Under the pieces are notes generated by a model. It was not told where the DNA came from and ran no database searches. It worked only from the letters and a program-made list of their open reading frames with translations. The position numbers and the translations under genes are program-made. A stretch of DNA of 64,000 nt from Elymus sibiricus (Eukaryota > Streptophyta > Magnoliopsida > Poales > Poaceae): the NCBI GenBank assembly GCA_039707655.1, contig CM077672.1:196764537-196828536 (forward strand), written 5' to 3'. Position 1 is the stretch's first letter. Each line of letters starts with the position of its first letter. Shown piece after piece: positions 1-10,164 of the stretch.

Positions 1-117
1 AGGTTTCTCAATATAAGCAGTAGGCACAACTGGATCAATATTGTAAACAATTGTTTCTTCTTTAACACTAACAGGTTCTTCATTTAATTCAATGGGTGGA
101 TGCTATTTAAACCATTT

Positions 118-930
118 CTACTTACGGAGATCAACATGAGCAACAAAAGATTCACAAAAGGTAGCTACTATCTCAGAGTCAAGTCCATATTTAGTACTAA
201 ACTTGTGAAAAGCATCAGTTTCCATAAAAGATTTAACACAATCAAACTCAAGATTTATACCAGACTCCTTACCTTTGTCGATTTCCCAATCTTCAGAGTT
301 ACGTTTAATTATTTCCAGAAGATCCCATTTGAATTCAATAGTCCTCTTCATAAAGGAACCAGTAGAAGAAGTATCGAGCATGGATTGATCATTATGAGAA
401 AGCCGAGCATAAAAGTTTTGAATAATTATGTCTCTTGAGATCTCATGATTGGGGCTTGTACGCAACATATTCTTAAGCCTCCCCCAAGCTTGAGCGATAC
501 TTTCTCCTTCACGAGGCCAAAAATTATATATATAATTCCCATCACGATGAACCAAATGCATAGGATAAAATTTCTGGTGAAATTCCAGCTTCAACCGGTT
601 CCAATCCCATGTTTTAGTACCATCACATAGCCTATACCATGTCAATGCCTTTCCCTCCAAAGATAAAGGGAATACCTTCTTCTTAACCCCATCTCCAGAT
701 AGACCTGCAAGCTTAAACAATCCACAAATTTCATCCACATATATCATGTACATATCAGGATGCACCGTTCCATCTCTTGCATAAGGATTAGCTAGCAGTT
801 TCTCTATCACACCCGAAGGAATTTCATAGTAAATATTTTCAGTAGGTTCAGTAGGTTGAGGAGCAACTCTTAATGCTTCCGATCGAGGTGAAGATACCCC
901 AAACAAACCCCTCAAAGGATTACTTTCCAT
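118..930 (-). CDS. gag: gag polyprotein, Retrotrans_gag domain (element 1)
   Basis: A 270-residue ORF starts 78 bases downstream of the primer binding site on the minus strand. Residues ~60-215 fit the plant Retrotrans_gag pattern: a PLSLEGKALTWY block near residue 88, then LKLEFHQKFYP, a REGESIAQAWGRLKNML stretch, and FYARL. In the family this protein forms the cytoplasmic virus-like particle. The frame meets a TAG at the end, but the same frame continues towards position 1 with gag-spacer-like acidic residues after one further stop. The reading frame is therefore probably interrupted by point mutations rather than naturally short. No zinc knuckle is visible in the window. Confidence 0.85.
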   Translation of the reverse strand: MESNPLRGLFGVSSPRSEALRVAPQPTEPTENIYYEIPSGVIEKLLANPYARDGTVHPDMYMIYVDEICGLFKLAGLSGDGVKKKVFPLSLEGKALTWYRLCDGTKTWDWNRLKLEFHQKFYPMHLVHRDGNYIYNFWPREGESIAQAWGRLKNMLRTSPNHEISRDIIIQNFYARLSHNDQSMLDTSSTGSFMKRTIEFKWDLLEIIKRNSEDWEIDKGKESGINLEFDCVKSFMETDAFHKFSTKYGLDSEIVATFCESFVAHVDLRK

Positions 931-1007
931 AGTGACAAGTGACCATAAATTTCAACACGTAATATAAATGTTTCCTTACCAAATTCCACTCACCAAAGGC
1001 GCTTCAC

Positions 1008-1025
1008 TCCCCAGCAATGGCACCA
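1008..1025 (-). other. Primer binding site, tRNA-Asp type, degenerate (element 1)
   Basis: On the minus strand the sequence is TGGTGCCATTGCTGGGGA, which differs at three positions from TGGCGCCGTTGCCGGGGA, the complement of the plant tRNA-Asp 3' end. It lies 11 bases beyond the LTR end. All three differences are transitions, as expected from decay of methylated cytosines. Confidence 0.8.
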
Positions 1026-1036
1026 TAAAAGAGTCT

Positions 1037-2538
1037 TGATGACCCACAAGTATAGGGGATCAATCATAGCCCTTTTGATAAGTAAGAGTGTCGAACCCAA
1101 CGAGGAGCAGAAGGAAATGATAAGCGGTTTTCAGCAAGGTATTCTCTGCAAGTATTGAAAGTAGCGGTAACAAATAGTTTTGATAGCAAGATAATTCATA
1201 ACAAGTAACAAGTAACAAGTATAATAAGGTGCAACAAGGTGGCCCAATCCTTTTTATAGAAAAGGACAAGCCGGAACGAACTCGTATAATAAGCAAAGCG
1301 TTCTCGAGGACACATGGGAATTTCATCTAGTCACTTTCATCATGTTTGTTTGATTCGCGTTCGTTACTTTGATAATTTGATATGTGGGTGGACCGGTGCT
1401 TGGGTGCTATTCTTACTTGAATAAGCCTCCCACTTATGATTACCCCCTCTCGCAAGCATCCGCAACTACGAAAGAAGAATTAAGATAAATCTAACCCTAG
1501 CATGAAACATATGGATCCAAATCAGCCCCTTACGGAATAGCGCATAAACTAGGGTTTAAGCTTCTGTCACTCTAGCAACCCATCATCTAATTACTACTCC
1601 ACAATGCCTTCCCTTAGGCCCAAAGATGGTGAAGTGTCATGTAGTCGACGTTCACACGACACCACTAAAGGAAGCAAGAACATACATATCATCAAAATAT
1701 CGAACGAATACCAAATTCACATGATTACTTATGACAAGACTTCTCCCATGTCCTCAAGAACAAAAGTAACTACTCACAAATCATATTCATGTTCAAGATC
1801 AGAGGGGTATTCAATATCATTAAGGATCTGAACATATAATCTTCCACCAAATAAACCAACTAGCATCAACTACAAGATGTAATCAACACTACTAGCAATC
1901 CACAGGTACCAATATGAGGTTTTGAGACAAAGATTGAATACAAGAGATGAACTAGGGTTTGAGATGAGATGGTGCTGGTGAAGATGTTGGTGAAGATTGG
2001 TCCTCCCACGATGAGAGGATCGTTGGTGATGTCGATGGCTTCGATTTCCCCCTCCCGGAGGGAAGTTTCCCTGGCGGAATCGCTTCGCCAGAGAGCAAAA
2101 GTGCTCCTGCCCAGGTTCCGCCTCGAGACGGCGGTGCTTCGTCCCGAAAGTCTTCTTCTCATTTTTTCTAGGGCAAATGGCTTCATATAGCAGAAGGAGG
2201 GGGCCGGAGGCCTGCCAGGGGCCCCACAAGATCGGGGGGCGCGCCCCCCAGGCTTGTGGCTTCCTGGTGGGCCCCCTCCTGGTAATTCTTTCGCCAGTAT
2301 TTTTTATATATTCCAGAATAATTCTTCGTAAATTTTCAGGTCATTTGGAGTTGTGCAGAATAGCCATCTCTGTTTCACCCCTTTCTGGTCCAGAATTCCA
2401 GCTGCCGGCAATCTCCCTCTTCATGTGAAACTTGCAAAATAAGAGAGAAAAGGCATAAGAATTGGATCATAAAGTGAAATAATGATCAAAAACATAATAA
2501 ATAACAGTTGGAAAACATGATGCAAAATGGACGTATCA
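1037..2538 (-). repeat. 5' LTR of element 1 (1502 bp)
   Basis: On the minus strand it begins TGATACGTCCATTTTGCATC and ends CTTGTGGGTCATCA. A near-perfect palindrome lies at ~2229-2262: arms CCACAAG and CTTGTGG around the self-complementary GGGGGGCGCGCCCCCC. It is followed (minus direction) by a TATA-like CTATATGAAG. The 3' end matches that of element G's LTR, while the U3 part differs. Confidence 0.85.
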
Positions 2539-2659
2539 GGGGGTCCGGCGCAACCTCGTCTGGTGGCGCGTAGGGGTACTCCTCATCGCTGCTCTGCGCC
2601 TTGACGTCCTCGCGGGGCGGTTCCTCCTCCTCAGCGCGTGGGTAGACCGACGGCGCCAT
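2539..2659 (-). pseudogene. First exon of an unrecognised acidic protein, cut by element 1
   Basis: From an ATG at 2659 on the minus strand the frame gives MAPSVYPRAEEEEPPRED followed by an acidic, Pro-rich stretch. It is then cut at 2538/2539 by the LTR of element 1, so the rest would lie beyond the left edge. A TATA-like AATAAATACT at 2741-2750 sits 82 bases upstream of the ATG, and the coding part is GC-rich, as in grass genes. I do not recognise the family. It points away from the two plus-strand gene models at 8.9-12.7 kb. Confidence 0.45.
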
Positions 2660-2740
2660 GGCAGAGTTTGATGAGAGAGATGGGGGGCGAGCAAGGAGAT
2701 AATGCAGATGAGAATGCAGGCGGGATGACATGGGCGGGGT

Positions 2741-2750
2741 AGTATTTATT
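2741..2750 (-). promoter_or_regulatory. Putative TATA box of the broken minus-strand gene
   Basis: AATAAATACT on the minus strand lies 82 bases 5' of the ATG at 2659. Upstream, at 2830-2910, is a stretch with ACACGATT, CCGTGTGTGA and GAACCGCATATGA motifs. These resemble the repeated motifs near 12.9-13.3 kb. Confidence 0.35.
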
Positions 2751-3138
2751 GGCTGCTAGAATCTAGATCGACGCGAGCAGTACACGTGCCGGTCGCCGGT
2801 CGCCGGAATTTCAGTACTGTAGCTTGAATTGCACACGATTCCCGGAGCAAAAGCCGTGTGTGACTTATATCGCCAACGGTTCCCAATACAGAACCGCATA
2901 TGATTAATAACCCACGCCACTCACCTTCCAAACCTCGAGACGTGAAACAGAGTGCCAATCATGTGGGGCCCAGTTGTCTAGCCAAATATTTACATTTTCT
3001 TTCCAAATGTAATGCATGAATGCTTATTCGTGTTACTAGGAAATTATTGTAAAGTGTAATACATAAATGATTTTCCAACCCATGATGTTGTGTTGTTACA
3101 TGTACATGTAGTTCAAATTTGAATTACGGCCATTAAAT

Positions 3139-4184
3139 GGAAATTGAAATCTTATATTCCCTTCTTTCATATCAATAATAACACCTATAGTTCGTAGGAA
3201 AGGCCTACCAAGTATTATAGGACAAGATGGATTACATTCAACATCAAGCACAATGAAATCCATGGGCACATAGTTTCTATTAGTAAGTATAAGCACATCA
3301 TTTATTCTACCCAATGGTTTCTTAATAGTTGAATTCGCTAAATGCAAATTAAGGGAACATTCATTCATATCGGTGAGACCTAGCACGTCACATAAAGATT
3401 TTGGTATAGTAGAGACGCTAGCACCTAGATCACACAAAGCATTACATTCATAATCTTTAATCTTAACTATAATAGTAGGTTCCCATTCATCATGCAATTT
3501 CCTAGGTATATAAACTTCCAATTCAAGTTTTTCTTCCTGAGCTTTTATCATAGCTTCTACAATATGTTTAGTAAAAGCTTTATTTTGTTCGTAAGCATTA
3601 GGTGAATTTATCATAGATTGCAACAAGGAAATACATTCAATCAAAGAACAATTGTCATAATTAAAGTCCTTGTAATCCAAAGTAGAGGGCACATCACTAT
3701 TTAAAGTTTTGACCTCTCCAAACCCACTTTTATCATTTTTATCATTAGGATCATCACCCTCCAAACAATTGGGACTCCTTCTAGCTAAAGTTGACTCATC
3801 TCCAGTCCCTTTTTCATCAAGTTTTATATTACTAAACAAAGTTTCAATGGGTGTCACACCAATCATTTTAATATCTTCATCATCACTAGTGAGGGGATGT
3901 GACTCCGGTTTAGCTGCCATCTTATTCACTAGCGTAGTTTGTTTATCGGATATCTTTCCTATCAAATTTTCAGTACGAGCAAGTTGAGACTGAAGGTTGG
4001 CAACTTCTTGATTAACTTCATCTGGTTGTTTACTAATAGCATCCAACAAGATGGAGTGTTCCTTAAGTTCCTCAGTAAAGAATTTATTGTGCTCATAGTG
4101 TGTAAACATGAAATGCTTGGTAGCATTTTCAATCTCAGCCAACCTTTTGTGATAAGAACTATTGTAGATTTTTTCTTGAGACAT
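3139..4184 (-). pseudogene. gag-linker/aspartic protease fragment (element 2)
   Basis: The frame opens at an ATG at 4184, 142 bases from the PBS, with a helical, charged N-terminal region (residues 1-120). A SGFGEVKTL motif follows near residue 153. The retropepsin region has the active-site motif ALCDLGASVSTIP near residue 250 and the flap/C-terminal motif CPIILGRPFLRTIG near 325. In the family this enzyme cleaves the Gag-Pol polyprotein in the particle. The last ~14 codons of the open frame (to 3096) come from the flanking tandem array, so the protein is truncated and fused to foreign residues. Most of gag, and all of RT, RNase H and integrase, are missing. Confidence 0.8.
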
Positions 4185-4326
4185 AGTGACAAAGCAAGCA
4201 AACAGAAATATTTTTGTGTTTTTTGATTTTTAGAGAAGTGGGGGAGATGAAAAAGAGAGGCAAATAAAAAGTAGGGCAAGTAGATGATAGTTTGAGTGAA
4301 GGTACTTGATAGGTTTTGATGATGTC

Positions 4327-4344
4327 TCCCCGGCAATGGCGCCA
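4327..4344 (-). other. Primer binding site, tRNA-Asp (element 2)
   Basis: The minus strand reads TGGCGCCATTGCCGGGGA, one mismatch from the tRNA-Asp complement, 11 bases past the LTR end. Confidence 0.85.
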
Positions 4345-4355
4345 GAAATTCTTTT

Positions 4356-5894
4356 TGCTACTTGTGAGCTGCATTGGGATTTTCCCCTAAGAGGAAGGGT
4401 GAAGCAGTACAGTAGAGATAAGTATTTCCCTCAGTGAGAACCAAGGTTTATCGAACTAATAGGAGAATCACACAAAGCCTCGTGAACAACACCTGCACAC
4501 ACAAAAGCAAATACTTGCACCCAACGCGGGCAAGAGGGTTGTCCATCCCCTTGAACTCGTTACTTGCAAGGTTAAATCTTGTATAGGCAAATTTATAAAT
4601 TGTAAAAGAAATGAAAAGTAAATAAAGGGCAGCAAAGGATTTTTAGGTTTTTAATACGTTTAAAGTAGACCCAGGGGCCATAGTTTTCACTAGAGGCTTC
4701 TCTCGTGAATGCATAGCATACGATGGGTAAACAAATTGCTGTTGGGCAATTGATAGAAAACCGCATAGTTATGCCGTATTCATGGCAATGATCATGTATA
4801 TCGGCATCACGCCCGTGACAAGTAGACCGACTCCTGCCTGCATCTACTACTATTACTCCACCAATCGACCGCTATCCAGCATGCATCTATGGTATTAAGT
4901 TCATGACAAACAGAGTAACGCTTTAAGCAAGATGACATGATGTAGACAAAGTAAACTCAATCAATATGAATAAACCCCATCATTTTATTCTTAGTAGAAA
5001 AAATACTATGCGTACCCCATCCCCTTCTGTCACTGGGTGGAGACACCGCAAGATTGAACCTACTACAAAGCACCTCTCCTGCTGAAGATAAATCAATCTA
5101 GTTGGCCAAACCAAACGGATAGATCGGAGAGAAATACAAGGCTATAACAATCCTGCATAATAAAGTTCAGAAAAGACTCAATTACTTTCAATGAATAATC
5201 TGATCATAAACCCACAATTCATCGGATCCCAACAAACACACCGCAAAAGAAGGTTACATCGGATAGAACTCCAAGAAGATCGAGGAGAACATTGTATTGA
5301 AGGTCAAAGAGAGAGACGAAGCCATCTAGCTACTAGCTATGGACCCGTAGGTCTATGGTGAACTACTCAGACATCATCGGAAGGGCAACAAGGTTGATGT
5401 AGAAGCCCTTCGTGATCGATTCCCCCTCCGGCAGATTACCGGAAAAGGCCTCCAGATGGGATTGCGGAAGAACTGAGGCTTGCGGCGGCGGAAAAGTTAT
5501 ATCGTCTGTCTCTCTGTTGGTTTGGGAATATATGTGAATTTATAGGCTTGGAATTAGGTCAAACGGAGCCGCGTGGGGCCCACAAGCTCAGGGGGCGCAC
5601 CCCTCGAGCTTGTGGATCTCTCGTATCTCGTCTGGTCCCCTCCCAAAGCTTCTAGGGTCCCTTCTGGTCCAGAAAAAATTAATCTAAAGATTTTTCCGTT
5701 TGGACTTTATTTGATATTGATTTTTTGAAAAGCCAAAAACAAGCAAAAAACAGGAACTGGCACTGGGCTCTGAGTTAATAGGTTAGTCCCAAAAACTGAT
5801 ATAAAATAGCATATAATTGCATATAAAGCATCCAAGATTGATAATATAATAGCATGAAACAATCAAAAATTATAGATACGTTGGAGACGTATCA
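4356..5894 (-). repeat. 5' LTR of element 2 (1539 bp)
   Basis: It runs TGATACGTCTCC...GTAGCA on the minus strand. The U3 palindrome has perfect 10-base arms CCACAAGCTC and GAGCTTGTGG (~5577-5617), followed by a TATAAATTC box around 5537-5545. The LTR is collinear with those of elements 3, 4 and E. Confidence 0.85.
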
Positions 5895-6464
5895 CTGTTG
5901 CATGTACATGTAGTTCAAATTTGAATTACGGCCATTAAATGGCTAGAAACTCACTTAATGTCTTAAAAAGGTCAAATGAGCCCTGAAAATTTCCAAATTT
6001 TAACATGACAGTTGTATTCGTGCATGTTAACGGTTGAAAAAAAATTCAAGGCCATAAGAGGCAGCGACCGTCGGTTCGTCATCAAACATGCATTGTTCCC
6101 TCTTGGAACCACGAGTCTTCTCGTGAAATGGTCCGATTTGTGAGAGGTATGTGTCAAACCTTTCATCAAGCAGGGTAATTTTTTACCATGGCATCTTGGT
6201 ACCATGTCATGGCATCAAGCAAGGTTTCATGTATTTTGGATCATTTTTGAATTTTTTGAAATTTAAAAACATGGTTCTCAATTTTTGTGTCCAAGCCGTG
6301 ACACCAATATGTTTGAAAATCCCTTCCAATTTACTGCACAGGGCATAAACTTGCACACAAGGACACAAATATGATTTTCCAAACCATGATGGTTTGCTGT
6401 TGCATGTACTTGTAGTTCAAATTTGAATTACGGCCATTAAATGGCTAGAAACTCACGTAATGTC

Positions 6465-8108
6465 TGATGTCTACTATGCAACTTTATTCTTCTAGACTCT
6501 GTTGGGCCTCCAAGCGCAGAGTTTTGTAGGACAGCAGTAAATTTCCCTTAAGTGGATGACCTAAGGTTTATCAATCCGTGGGAGGTGTAGGATGAAGAAG
6601 GTCTCTCTCAAACAACCCTGTAATCAAATACAAGCAATCTCTTGTGTCCCCAACACACCCAATACAATGGTAAATTGTATAGGTGCACTAGTTCGGCGAA
6701 GAGATGGTGATACAAGTGTAGTATGGATAGTAGATATAGGTTTTTATAATCTGAACAATAAAAAACAGCAAGGTAACAAGTAATAAAAGTGTGCACAAAC
6801 GGAATTGCAATGCTTGGAAACAAGGTCAATGGTTCATACTTTCACTAGTGCAATCTCTCAACAGTGCTAACATAATTGAATCATATAACAATCCCTCAAC
6901 GTGCAACAAAGAATCACTCCAAAGTTCCTAGCAAACGGAGAACATAAGAAGAAATTGTTGTAGGTAGCAAAAGCACCTCAAGTTATCCTTTCCGATCAAT
7001 CTATTGAGCCATCCCTGTAAGTGTCACAAACAGCCCTAGAGTTCATACTAAAATAAACCATATGATACGCATCAATCAACTCTAATGTCACCTAGATACT
7101 CCAATGTCACCACAAGTATCCGTGAGTCAATTATTCGATATGCATCAAGCAATTTCAGATTCATAATATTCAATCCAACGCAAGGAACTTCAAAGAGTAC
7201 CCCAAAGTTTCTACCAGAGAAAGTAGGACAAAAACGTGCATCAACCCCTATGCCTAGATTACCCCAATGTCACCTCGGGAATCTGCAAGTTGATTACGAA
7301 AACATACATCAAGTGACTCAATAGAATACCCCATTGTCACCGCGGGTATCCACATGCAAGACATACATCAAGTGTTCTCAAATCCAAAATATTCAATCCG
7401 ATAACAATGAAACCTCAAAGGGAAAGACTCAATTCATCACAAGAGAGGGAAGAACTCCATATGATCCAACTATATTAACAAAGCTCGTGGTACATCAAGA
7501 TCATGCCAAATCAAGAAAATGAGAGAGAGAGAGATCAAACACATAGCTACTCGTACATACCCTCAGCCCCGAGGGTGAACTACTCACTCCTCATCATGGT
7601 GGCTGCCAGGATGATGAAGATGGCCTCCGGTGATGATTTCCCCCTCCGGTAGTGTGCCGGAACAGGGCTCCGGATGAGATCGCTTCGGAACAGAGGCTTG
7701 AAGCGGTGGCGTGGGAGTTCTAGGCTTCTTTCTGGGGGTTTCCCTATTTATAAGAATTTTTGGCGTTGGTTTCACGTCAGGGGAGTCCCGAGGGACCCAC
7801 AAGTTTAGCCCACACGCCCTAGGGGGTAGGGCGCGCCCTGTGAGCTTGTCGTGTCCTCGTGGGTCTTCTGGTCCTTCCTCGAAGCTTCGGGGGTCTCTTT
7901 TTGTCCATAAAAAATCACCGTGAATTTTCAGCCCAATCCGAGAACTTTGTTTCTGCACAAAAAATAACACCATGGTAGTTCTGCTGAAAACATCGTCAGT
8001 CCGGGTTAGTTTCATTCAAATCTTATAAAAGTGCACCAAAACCATATAAAATTGTTTTAAACATGGCATGAATACTTCATAAATTATAGATACATTAGAG
8101 ATGTATCA
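6465..8108 (-). mobile_element. Solo LTR of a Gypsy element (1644 bp), TSD ATGTC
   Basis: Its ends are TG (6465) and CA (8108), with perfect 5-bp TSDs ATGTC at 6460-6464 and 8109-8113. Removing it restores the ~500-bp array unit exactly. On the minus strand it starts TGATACATCTCTAATG, carries a CACAAG...CTTGTCG palindrome and a TATAAATAG box (7744-7752). There is no internal domain, so it arose by recombination between the two LTRs. The ORFs in it are LTR sequence, not genes. Confidence 0.92.
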
Positions 8109-8698
8109 ATGTCTTAAAAAGGTCAAATGAGCGCTGAAAATATCCAAATTTTAACATGACAGTTGTATTCATGCATGTTAACGGTACAAAAATATTCAAG
8201 GCCATAAGAGGCAGCGACCGTCGGTTCATCATCAAACATGCATTGTTCCCTCTCGGAACCACGAGTCTTTTCGTGAGATGCTCCGATTTGTGAGAGGTAT
8301 GTGTCAAACCTTTCATCAAACAGACCAATTTTTTTACCACGCCATCTTGGTACCATGTCATGGTCAAGCAAGATTTCATGTATTTCGGATCATTTTTGAA
8401 TTTTTTGGAGTTTAAAAACCATGGTTATCAATGTTTGTGTCCAAGCTGTACACAAACATGTTTGAAAATCCCTTCCAATTTACTGCACAGGGCATAAACT
8501 TGCACACAAGGACACAAATATGATTTTCCAAACCATGATGGTTTGTTATTGCATGTACATGTAGTTCAAATTTGAATTACGACCATTATATGGCTAGAAA
8601 CTCACTTAATGTCTTAAAAAGGTCAAATGAGCCCTAGAAATTTCCAAATTTTAACATGACACTTGTATGTGTGCATGTTAACGGTACAATTTTTTTGT

Positions 8699-8936
8699 AC
8701 AATTAAAACACCATCCGTTGCCACTATACCCCAAATTAGTCTTTCAAAGCTAATACAAAAAATCAACTACACCACACACAGTTGGTTATAGGAACCGTTT
8801 GTGATGAAAATTCGTGGGTCTATTTATGTCTTCCTCCATAAGCTTCGCCGGCTTCGTCTGCTCAAGTGTCGTTCACCCCTGAATCCCTGAATCCCCGATC
8901 CCCACTCCCCAACCCCTTCTTGCAAAGAATGACACC
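8699..8936 (+). promoter_or_regulatory. Putative promoter and leader of the Ala/Glu-rich ORF
   Basis: A TATA-like CTATTTATG at ~8819-8827 is followed by a pyrimidine-rich leader with a duplicated GAATCCCTGAATCCC. Just upstream is GGAACCGTTTGTGATG. The same CCGTTTGT block recurs at 13308-13318 near the right end of this segment. Confidence 0.4.
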
Positions 8937-9632
8937 GTGGAGACGCTTCGTGAGGGCCCGTACGATCGCCGTGACCCCTCGAGCGGCTCCGCCTCCGCCG
9001 AGAGCGCGACCGCACCCACATTGAGCGCGGCCACATCCACCGAGAGGGCGTCTACGGCAGCCGATAGGGCAGCTGCAGCAGTCGAGATGGCTGCAGTAGC
9101 TGCTGCGATGGCGGCTGCAAACGCCGAGAGCGCTCGAGCAGCCATCCGTGCCGTGGAGGTCGCCCTGGCCCGGGTCGAGGCCATCCATGCCCAGATTGAG
9201 GACGCCCACGCCAAGATATTCCAGACCTCCTCGGAATCCAGCCTGCACCCCATGTCCGAAGAGGCAGTGGAGGTGGAGGCCGAGATGCTTGGCGACGATG
9301 CGGCAACGGAGGCCATGCCGCCCCTTCCTCATGGGATCACCAAGCGGGAGCTGGAGATGCAGGAGGCGGCAAAGAGCGACGAGCACCGGGAGGAGGAGTT
9401 GCACGTGGCTAAGGAGGAGGTAGAGAAGCGTCCATCCATCAAGGAAACGGCGGTGGAGTACCGACGCGAGCTCTGGGGCTGCCACTACTACGAGTACTAC
9501 AACATTGAGAGCGACGCCGAGGACGAGGACGCCACCACGGTCGAGTTCAGCCTGGGGGACATGGAGTCCACCAACAGCAGAATGTCACCAGGACAAGTCA
9601 TCGACATCTCATCTTACACCGGCGAGGCATAG
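8937..9632 (+). pseudogene. Ala-rich then Glu-rich ORF of unknown function, no in-frame ATG
   Basis: This is a 231-codon GC-rich open frame. Residues ~15-80 are almost all Ala/Ser/Thr with AAAVEMAAVAAAMAAA-type helical repeats. Residues ~95-160 are Glu-rich and likely coiled-coil. The C-terminus has YYEYYNIESDAEDEDATT. I do not recognise a domain. The frame opens only with GTG. The nearest ATG (8929) is two bases out of frame and ends after ~30 codons, so a 2-base AC duplication may have broken the start; otherwise a small upstream exon is needed. The stop at 9632 is followed by an AT-rich 3' flank. It lies 530 bp upstream of the zf-GRF gene in the same direction. The other GC-rich frames over it are shadows. 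Confidence 0.45.
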
Positions 9633-10164
9633 GGCGGCGCGTCAACGGCTTTGTTAAAATTATGCGTACTTAACCTTTGTTTAGAATGCTGGTCTTTTGT
9701 TAGAGCGATGTTTAGGTCAACTGGCTCTGTTTAATTACTAAACTTGCTCGATTAAGTAAGTGTGGTCTGTGTGTTGTAGGCTCTTTTGTGTACCCAAATT
9801 AGCAAGTGATGTTAAATTGTGCAATGACGAGGATGAGCACTGTAACCAGGGAAATTTGGACCAAAATTTGAATGCTCAAACTCATCGGATGCGCGTAAAG
9901 CATAAGAATCGTTTGCAATGGCATGTTATCACACACATTTGTTCAAAGTGAATCATGTCCGATGACACTTTCCGCGCTAAGTTTCCCCACACCTATAATT
10001 TTTTTTGCCTACCGCCGAAATATCTAACTCTCCCCCTTCCCACCCCCTTTTATCCCCTAACAAGAGCCACATTTCACCTATTTCCTCCTTCCTTCCTAAG
10101 TTATAGCCGCTTCCTCGTTTGCTTTCTCGCTCTCGCCGTCTCGCATCCGACCGCCGCGGACGCC
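9633..10164 (+). other. Spacer: 3' flank of the Ala/Glu-rich ORF and upstream region of the zf-GRF gene
   Basis: The first ~300 bases are AT-rich with no repeat I recognise. From ~10010 the sequence becomes pyrimidine-rich (CCCTTCCCACCCCCTTTTATCCCC), as in grass core promoters and 5' leaders. A CCCTTTTATCC at ~10045-10055 is the only TATA-like site. No ORF here is supported. Confidence 0.4.

Larger units (their letters stand above)
1..2538 (-). mobile_element. Element 1: 5' part of a Ty3/Gypsy (Athila-type) LTR retrotransposon
   Basis: On the minus strand this runs LTR (1037-2538), tRNA-Asp-type primer binding site (1008-1025), leader, then gag (118-930). The rest of the element lies beyond the left edge. 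It is inserted in the first exon of an unknown gene (see 2539-2659). The right TSD would be the five bases after 2538 (ggggg), but its partner is outside the window. The last ~25 bases of the LTR closely resemble those of element G. Confidence 0.88.
3139..5894 (-). mobile_element. Element 2: truncated Gypsy (Athila-type) element, 5' LTR plus gag-pro start
   Basis: On the minus strand: LTR 4356-5894, PBS 4327-4344, then ~1.2 kb of internal sequence that stops abruptly at ~3139 against the tandem array. There is no 3' LTR and no TSD. The LTR begins TGATACGTCTCCAACGTATC, like those of elements 3, 4 and E, so this gag/protease-bearing copy is a candidate relative of the autonomous partner of those elements. 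Confidence 0.8.
3045..8698 (+). repeat. Tandem array with ~500-bp unit (interrupted by two insertions)
   Basis: Units start at TGTTGCATGTACATGTAG. Unit starts are seen at 5896, 6398 and 8547 (slightly mutated), giving unit lengths of 502 and, after removing the solo LTR and its TSD, about 500 bp. A partial copy ends at 3138 and another at ~8698. Each unit carries the blocks GGCAGCGACCGTCGGTTC, ACCACGAGTCTT and CAGGGCATAAACTTGCACAC. No coding frame is conserved across units. The ORFs seen on the minus strand are simply the same unit repeated. Confidence 0.85.

Noticed and set aside
8862..9485. Minus-strand and alternate-frame ORFs over the Ala/Glu-rich ORF
   Set aside because: Shadows caused by GCN-rich codons; they encode Leu/Cys/Arg-rich low-complexity protein with no support.
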